Positions 1 to 64,000 of a stretch of 64,000 nt of DNA are shown here, one piece after another. Origin of the DNA: Strix aluco (taxonomy: Eukaryota > Chordata > Aves > Strigiformes > Strigidae). Location: the NCBI RefSeq assembly GCF_031877795.1, contig NC_133948.1, forward strand, positions 10,524,948 to 10,588,947, in the 5' to 3' direction. A program made the position numbers and the translations under genes. The notes under the pieces were generated by a model, which was not told the DNA's origin, did not search any database, and saw only the letters and a program-made list of their open reading frames with translations. Position 1 is the stretch's first letter; every line of letters starts with the position of its first letter.

Positions 1-79
1 AATGTTTATTATTATTTATCTTCTCATCTGGTTTTAGGCACACAAGCACTTGCACTTTTAAGCAGTTAAGAACACCTTA

Positions 80-58023
<57,944 letters not shown>

Positions 58024-58082
58024 ATTGCGGGGGAATGCAGGGGTCCGCTCGCCCGCCGGCCAGCCCGCCCCGCCCCGCCCCC

Positions 58083-58092
58083 TCTCGCGAGA
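58083..58092. promoter_or_regulatory. TCTCGCGAGA palindrome (BANP-type element)
   Basis: A perfect 10-bp palindrome, TCTCGCGAGA, 60 bp upstream of the PI4KA start codon. This motif is known as a strong, methylation-sensitive activator element of CpG-island promoters, bound by BANP. Function here is inferred from position and exact match. Confidence 0.65.
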
Positions 58093-58120
58093 CCGCCCCC
58101 TCCCACGGGATCTCGGCCGA

Positions 58121-58127
58121 CCAATCA
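58121..58127 (+). promoter_or_regulatory. CCAAT box (NF-Y-type)
   Basis: GACCAATCAC places a good NF-Y core about 98 bp upstream of the PI4KA ATG and about 410 bp upstream of the SNAP29 ATG, between GC boxes and next to the TCTCGCGAGA palindrome. Binding is inferred. Confidence 0.5.
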
Positions 58128-58533
58128 CACCGCAAAGATGGCAGCGCCCGCAGCGGCTTCGCTGCCCGCCCCGCCCCTCGCCGCGGCACCGCCCTCCCCG
58201 CCGCGCCGCCCGCCCCTCGCCCCGCTCTACAGAAGGGCGCGCCCAGCCCAGCCCACGCCCCTTCCGCCGCGGTGGTCCCGCCCAGTAACCGCGTATTACT
58301 CCGCGGCAGCCCGCGCGCTCGCCCCGCCCCTGGGGGGGGTTGTGCGGTGGTTCCGCCCGGCGCGCGGTGCCGGCCTGTGGGCGGAAGGAGCTGGGCCGCG
58401 GCCTGAGGCGGGGGCTCGGCAGCGAGCGGCGGGGCAGGCCCGGCCCGGCCTCTGAGGAGCGAGGGCTGAGGGCGTCGCCTCCCTGAAGCGCTCACCGCGG
58501 ACGCTTTCTTCGCGACGCGCTGTCGGTGGCACC

Positions 58534-61500
58534 ATGTCGGCCCTCCCGAAGAGCTACAACCCCTTCGCCGAGGAGGAGGAGGAGGAGGCGGCGGCGTGGC
58601 AGCCGGCGAGGGGCAGCGGGGAGGCGAGCGGCGCCGAGCGGCAGCGGTACCTGCAGCAGGAGGTGCTGCGTCGCTCCGCCGCCACCGCCGACAGCACCGC
58701 CCGCTCCCTCTCGCTCCTCTACGAGTCCGAGCGGATCGGTGTGGCCGCCTCCGAGGTGGGTCGCGGCCCCGCGGGACAGCGCGGCTCGGGGGAGGGGGGC
58801 GAGCCGAGAACGGAGCCTTGTCCTGGGGCGGCTGCGATGTACGGCCCAGGGGCTGCCCTGCGCCTGCCGCCGCCCGCCGGGCGTGTCCGGGGTAAACCTC
58901 CTGGGGAATGCGAATGCGTGTCTTGTTTTCTCTTTTCCCCCGAAAGTCTCCCGAAACATCTCTTTTTAGAGTTATTCAGTGTTTCGGAGACAACATATCC
59001 CTCTGGGTTATTGCAGGCTGATTTTCTGGGTGGAGGCGGTTTGGTTTTTGAGGGAAAAAAATCACAGGTAGATCCTCTCTGTATAATACTGAGACTAGGA
59101 CTTGCCTGTGTTTTCATCTGCTTTTAACAACTCTTACTAAGTCTTATCAATGGCATTTATGCCTCTTTTTATCAGACTAAAAAGTTTTCAGCAGTTCTCT
59201 TGATGAAACTGCCCTGTTAGTTGTTTGTGATGTGCTCGCTTCATCCTGATTAATCATTTCCTTCATTCTTTTGGCCTTGTTTCAGAATAGAGTTTATACT
59301 TAGAGACATCGTAAAGGTCTTGTCCATTGTGTCACCTGCTAATGGGAGGTTTCATTGAGCCTTAGTAACGTGGTTGCCTAAATTAACCCGAGAGAGTTCA
59401 GAAGCTGCAGTAGGTGCTTATGCCGAAGAGGGCTCTTGGTAGCACTTCTGCAAACTTGCGGGCTTGTGATTTGTCTCTCTGGAAAAGCAGACATGAGGAA
59501 TCAAGAATTTAGACTTAACACAGGGCTCGTGGTGAAACTTGAACTGTATGTGTTTGCTGCTCTATGGGGGGGGGGGGGGGCAATTTAAACTAGAATTCCC
59601 CAAAGTTTAGAGAGAATACGAACACAAGTTCTTTGTTTTGCGCTAGCGTTAGCTGCAGGTAACTTGCCTGCCAGAATTAATCTTGGGATTACTTTGGAAT
59701 AGTGTTTGTGCTATTGAAATAGAAAATAACTTAGTTGTATATATCAAAACTTCTAAATCCTGCCCTGTTAGTATTAGCTAAAAGATTATTCCTGCGGTAT
59801 GAAAAAATTCTATTTGTGATTATTTTCTCTGATTATTCTGTTTGTAACATCATTATTGGGAACATCAGTAATGTGAAAATAGTATCCCTTCCCAATGAAG
59901 GTGTCATTCACACCTAAAAATAGTTCTGCTTTCTCATTTTGCTGTGACAAACCTTTGCATTTTCACTACATCACCCATCTGGTGCCATGCTTGTTCCATC
60001 AAGAAGAGATGCAAATGTCAACCTGACAAAAGGCCAATACAGAAAATTCCTGGATGCTGTTTGTGGTAGGTGTCAGGAACCTTTGTGGAGTGATGAGGTT
60101 TTTATAGCTGGTTAATGCTGTGGCTGACTAGCAGCTCTTAATTAAAATGCCCTGGAGGAAGAGGGGCGGGTGAAAAAGCTATATGCGTTCAGAAATAATC
60201 TATGTAGATGGAGGAACTCTGTTGTTTTTTTGTAGAGCGTCTGTTAAATGTTTGATGTTTCAGTTAATCTTGGCTTTACTAGCTTGTCTTTTTCTCTCAA
60301 TATCTGTTAGGAGCTTGTACGTCAAGGAGAAGCACTGAAGCGCACAGAACAGATGGTAGATAAAATGGACCAGGACTTGAAGACTAGTCAAAGGCACATA
60401 AACAGCATTAAGAGTGTTTGGGGGGGCTTGGTAAACTACTTCAAAGCCAAACCTCCAGAGAGCAAGCCAGAGCAGAATGGAACCCCTGAATATTATGCTA
60501 ACAGTAGGTGAGTAAAATAAACATTTTGCTTGGGAATTATCTCCCACAGCATCTCTGAAATGTCACCAGAAAATCAGAAGAGAAATTAAAAGATCTGATT
60601 TTGTCAAGTAAAGTCCTGAGATAGTGTCTAGCTCCCTTTTTCTTTTAACTCTGAGAAAAATATTTTTACTTTTTTATATTTGTAGTGATAAGAATAACTG
60701 CGTATTTGTGGGGAATTACTTCAAACAACAATTACACAAAATTGCACAAGTAATTCTTCAGTCTCCTGAATTATTATGCTTACTTGAGTCTTATCAGGAA
60801 ATCATGATTTATAGCATTGACATGCTTCCAGTTAAATATTATGTGTATTTCTCTAGCTTCTATTAAAAGCTGAAAATAAAGATTAATTGCAGTTAAATTA
60901 CTGTGTCTTAACAGTACTTGTCTGTCTTAGCTGAGAAACTTATGTAAAACCTGGTAATGCTGCATGGATTGATTTCCTCCTTCCCTCCTCCCTCCATCCT
61001 CCACTAGAGGAAAGGAATATGTTGCCTCCAAGATGGAAGATACAGTTTTAGTTCTGATATCAAAGTTTCCATATGCTATTTTTGCACTAAAGTGACCAGT
61101 TCTGCTTTCACTGATGACGAATGCCAGTAGTTCATTTTAAAGGAACATTCTGGATCAGGTCAAACAAATTTGCTCTTATTGTATAAATTTGAACCTGTTC
61201 TTGTTTAACAGATTCAGAATGAGGCCTGTGGCCCATAGGAATGTTTTCTTTTTATTGTCTTTATTACTAGATTAAAAGAAGCAATGATGTCTAGCAAAGA
61301 ACAAGAGTCAAAATACCAAGAAACTCATCCAAATTTAAGGAAGCTGGATAATTCAGGTTTGTCAACTTTATTTTACACTGAATGTCTATCATCATGGGGC
61401 AAACTTGCGCAGTGGTGAAGGCAGAGACCCTTCAGCCTGCCCAACTGCTGACTTATGTAGCTGCCTAACATCTGGAGATTTGTATCCCAGCCTTCATGGC

Positions 61501-62528
61501 TGTGAGTTCTAGGGAATTGTTTCGCCTAAAACTCCTTATAGTCATAGTGAAGTTGTGAAACTTTTACTTTGAAACAGATTTCACTTAGCCCTTCCTGTGG
61601 GGGATTTATGCTATATCCACTAAAGCCTTTAAAAGCAGCCAATGCTTATATTTGCACAGAGAAGACTATAATCAAGAATCCACACAATGTGCAGGCAACC
61701 TTGTCCTGTGTTTGCCAAAATGTTAACTTACACATTCAGAGGTTCTCCTTTTTAACCATCATTTTCAGATATGTTTTCCTTGTTATTTCAAGCACAGACT
61801 CTAACCCTTCATACAGAAGTCATTACTTGATATATGCAAGGAAGCGCACAGGGTTTGGTCTTGTTCCCCATTCTCACAATGTGTTAACGTCTGTAGTGAC
61901 TTTTATGTACAAAATAATTTCCTTTCCTTAAGTGAGGTTCAATTACTTAGTTAAAGAGTGAGAAGGCAGTAGGATATATTTATAGTTGTAGTTCTATAAG
62001 TAAAGAAATGCTATTTGGTGACACTAGTATCACTTCCACTCCCCATAATATTACAAGTCTGTACAGTAGAGGGCACAAATAACTCTCTGGTGGCTTGACC
62101 TGGGGGAACATTTAACTGCTGGTAGAGGTTACCAACCTACCTGCTCTGTTGGGTGGCTGTTTTTTTTCTTTTTTTCTCTCAACTGCCTAGTAGAACTACA
62201 AAAGGCATCCCAAAAGAGAATAACTGTAGCTTAATAATGGTTCATCTTGAGGGGTGCCCTATAGATAGTGGTGTTGGGCTACTTTTGATACTCCTGTTAG
62301 CAAGTTACGTGATTACATGGCAGCTGTGGTCAGACTAATTTTTAGTAGCCCTTCTAAAACTTTAAAGCCTCTTTTTGCTAGCTTTTTTATTATATAATAT
62401 TCTGTATTTTATACTCATAGCAGACAATGATTTCAACAAAGCAGATGTAGTTTCTTCGGTGCAAAGGGATTCCTATCCAAAGAACCAACACCTGCGAGCT
62501 TACCACCAGAAAATTGATAACAACTTAG
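58534..62528 (+). CDS. SNAP29: SNAP29 (synaptosome-associated protein 29), exons 1-4, 3' partial
   Basis: Qb/Qc SNARE without a membrane anchor; with syntaxin 17 and VAMP8 it drives autophagosome-lysosome fusion, and it also acts in endosomal trafficking. Exons: 58534-58755 (residues 1-74), 60311-60507, 61271-61356, 62421-62528, giving 204 codons plus 1 nt with consistent phases. The human protein is 258 residues, so one more exon with the C-terminal Qc SNARE helix should lie beyond 64000. The N terminus has an NPF motif (residues 9-11) that in mammals binds EH-domain proteins, followed by an acidic run. The first SNARE helix runs from about residue 48 through exon 2 ([20 protein letters not shown]). 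Exon 4 contains the linker ending [12 protein letters not shown]. The ATG has context CACCATGT, with A at -3. Exon 4 has a TAGCAG tandem acceptor. Confidence 0.95.
58756..60310 (+). other. SNAP29: SNAP29 intron 1
   Basis: 1.55 kb. The first 150 bp remain CpG-rich, then composition becomes average. It contains a G15 run at 59566. The exon 1 reading frame happens to stay open through the donor to 59127, which I regard as chance. Confidence 0.9.
59566..59580 (+). repeat. Poly(G) run, 15 nt
   Basis: Fifteen consecutive G in SNAP29 intron 1. Length may be imprecise in the assembly. Confidence 0.8.
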
Positions 62529-64000
62529 GTGAGTGAGAAAATTGAAGCTGTTTGATGTAATACAATTTTCAGTATTTGGTTCTTAAGCCAGAGAAAATTA
62601 CTAAGTAATTATTGCCAACCAACACTTCTTTGTTTAGTTCACATGTGAAATTTGATAATATAAACCAAAAAAATCATTTGCCTGTATTCTGCATTTCAGA
62701 ACTATCTACATGGCCGAATTCAGAGTTTGATTGAAATCTACATTATTTGAATGGTAGAATGCTGTGGGATGTCTGTGGGCCAACTACTTGCAAATATTAA
62801 TAACACATATGACTTAGAAATGCATTTCACACAAAACCAGCTGGAAACAAACTGGCTAGGATGCCTGGAATAGTATAAATCTACTGCGGAAACTAATACA
62901 TGATTGGCATCAATACTTCAACTCTTCTGCAACATGCTTGTGCTTTAGAAATGGTTAGATTTTGAACTGTCCCTGAACAAAGAGACCAGGGGAAAAAGAC
63001 CCACACTAAAAGCATGAGTCCCCATAGATCATATATTGACAGTAAGAAAAACGCTCTTACCAAATGTGAGTATGCTAACAAGTCTCCGTCATTTGAATGA
63101 GGAGACGGTGCTGAAGTATCCCAAAACACTTGCATTCAAGATATGAAAATGTTTATTTGATTCGTTCTGTAAGTTGACTGGAATATCACTGGGATAACAA
63201 GGCTTATCCATCCATTCTGAAAAATCTTATTAAGCAGGCACTAGTGATATTAATAAGGAAATACTGCTTCAAATTGATCAGGTTATACCGGTATGGATAT
63301 TTACTACCTCTTTTTCTAAAGCTTACCACTTACATCAAAGGATGCATTCAGCTTACCTGATAGTTAGATATTAAAATGTACATCAGTTTGGACCCAAAGA
63401 ATTTACAACTGCATGCAGCTTCTGAAATAAACATGTTTTGCAGAAAATAGAAGAATCGAAAGGCACTGAATATTTAATTTGTGAATTTGCTGCATTTCTT
63501 TTATTACTTCCCCAAACCATTCAGCTGACTTTCTCTTCCTTTGTTCTGCAGCATATATACAAAGTGGCTCTTTGCTTACATGTGTCACTGTTTAGCTGAC
63601 CTAGAAAGAAGAGATTGGAAAGAAATCAGAAAGGAATAGATCAAAGAGAAATAGTCAAGCATGAGAGTCAGTGGAAGCACATTTCTTCTACTCCAAAGCT
63701 GTGCAAAACTTACTATGCTTACAGAAGCATTTATACCAATCAGCCTTGCACTGAAATGGTTTCCTTGTAACCAGATGAGAAAATCTGGAAATGGGATTTT
63801 TCCATCTATGTTAAATAACTGACTGCTTAAATCTTCAGTGTATTGCCCACGTCTCTGCATGAAGTTTAAAGAAAAACAATTGAGGCAATGAGCATATTGC
63901 ATGTACTGAGCTGAGAAACAATGTACCTAATTTTATATAAAATACGTTTTTTGAAAAAAAGTAAACACTGCATTACAGGGTATGTCACTTGCGATCCAGT
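62529..64000 (+). other. SNAP29: Start of SNAP29 intron 4
   Basis: Nearly 1.5 kb after the exon 4 donor GTGAGT. I searched for a segment encoding the start of the Qc SNARE helix expected in the last exon and did not find one, so the exon is probably beyond the window. Confidence 0.75.

Larger units (their letters stand above)
58024..58533. promoter_or_regulatory. Bidirectional CpG-island promoter of PI4KA and SNAP29
   Basis: The 510 bp between the two divergent start codons is very GC- and CpG-rich. It contains many GC boxes (CCCGCCCC, for example near 58066-58082, 58168-58180 and 58321-58330), a CCAAT box, a TCTCGCGAGA palindrome and a YY1-like site, and I see no convincing TATA box. Both 5' UTRs must fall inside it. 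The arrangement is that of a TATA-less housekeeping bidirectional promoter. Exact transcription starts cannot be read from sequence alone. Confidence 0.85.

Noticed and set aside
61569-61931. 120-codon plus-strand open frame in SNAP29 intron 3
   Set aside because: No domain or signal, no supported splice sites, ordinary intron composition; length is within chance expectation.

Overview
This is vertebrate genomic DNA, most likely from a bird. Coding sequence is split into short exons with GT-AG introns. The only interspersed repeats I can recognise are decayed CR1-type LINE 3' ends, and the introns are compact. A non-avian sauropsid cannot be excluded from the sequence alone. The gene content is the conserved block that lies at human 22q11.2: PI4KA, SERPIND1 and SNAP29.

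Layout. PI4KA (phosphatidylinositol 4-kinase alpha) is on the minus strand and fills most of the window, from its start codon at 58023 down to 81. I could place 52 consecutive coding exons with consistent splice phases, totalling 6149 nt or about 2049 codons. Only the last roughly 75 codons lie off the left edge. SERPIND1 (heparin cofactor II) is complete on the plus strand, with coding exons between 27047 and 33645. It sits entirely inside the 12.6-kb PI4KA intron at 24308-36901, so it is a nested antisense gene. SNAP29 starts on the plus strand at 58534, with four exons to 62528; its last exon is beyond the right edge. PI4KA and SNAP29 are head to head, with start codons about 510 bp apart in a CpG-rich segment that looks like a shared bidirectional promoter. 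That segment carries TCTCGCGAGA, CCAAT, YY1-like and GC-box elements.

The gene products are not one pathway. PI4KA makes PI4P at the plasma membrane. SERPIND1 is a secreted, liver-type thrombin inhibitor activated by dermatan sulfate or heparin. SNAP29 is a Qb/Qc SNARE for membrane fusion, including autophagosome-lysosome fusion. Their proximity is conserved synteny, not an operon.

The remaining sequence is intronic: AT-rich DNA with a few microsatellites and homopolymer runs, three CR1 fragments, and a GC-rich, degenerate repeat-like stretch in PI4KA intron 1. I did not find a mobile element with coding capacity, a CRISPR array, an RNA gene or an undescribed multi-gene system. The points worth a second look concern gene architecture: the nested gene, the shared promoter, tandem splice acceptors, a microsatellite touching a splice donor, and an alanine/threonine-rich PI4KA N terminus.
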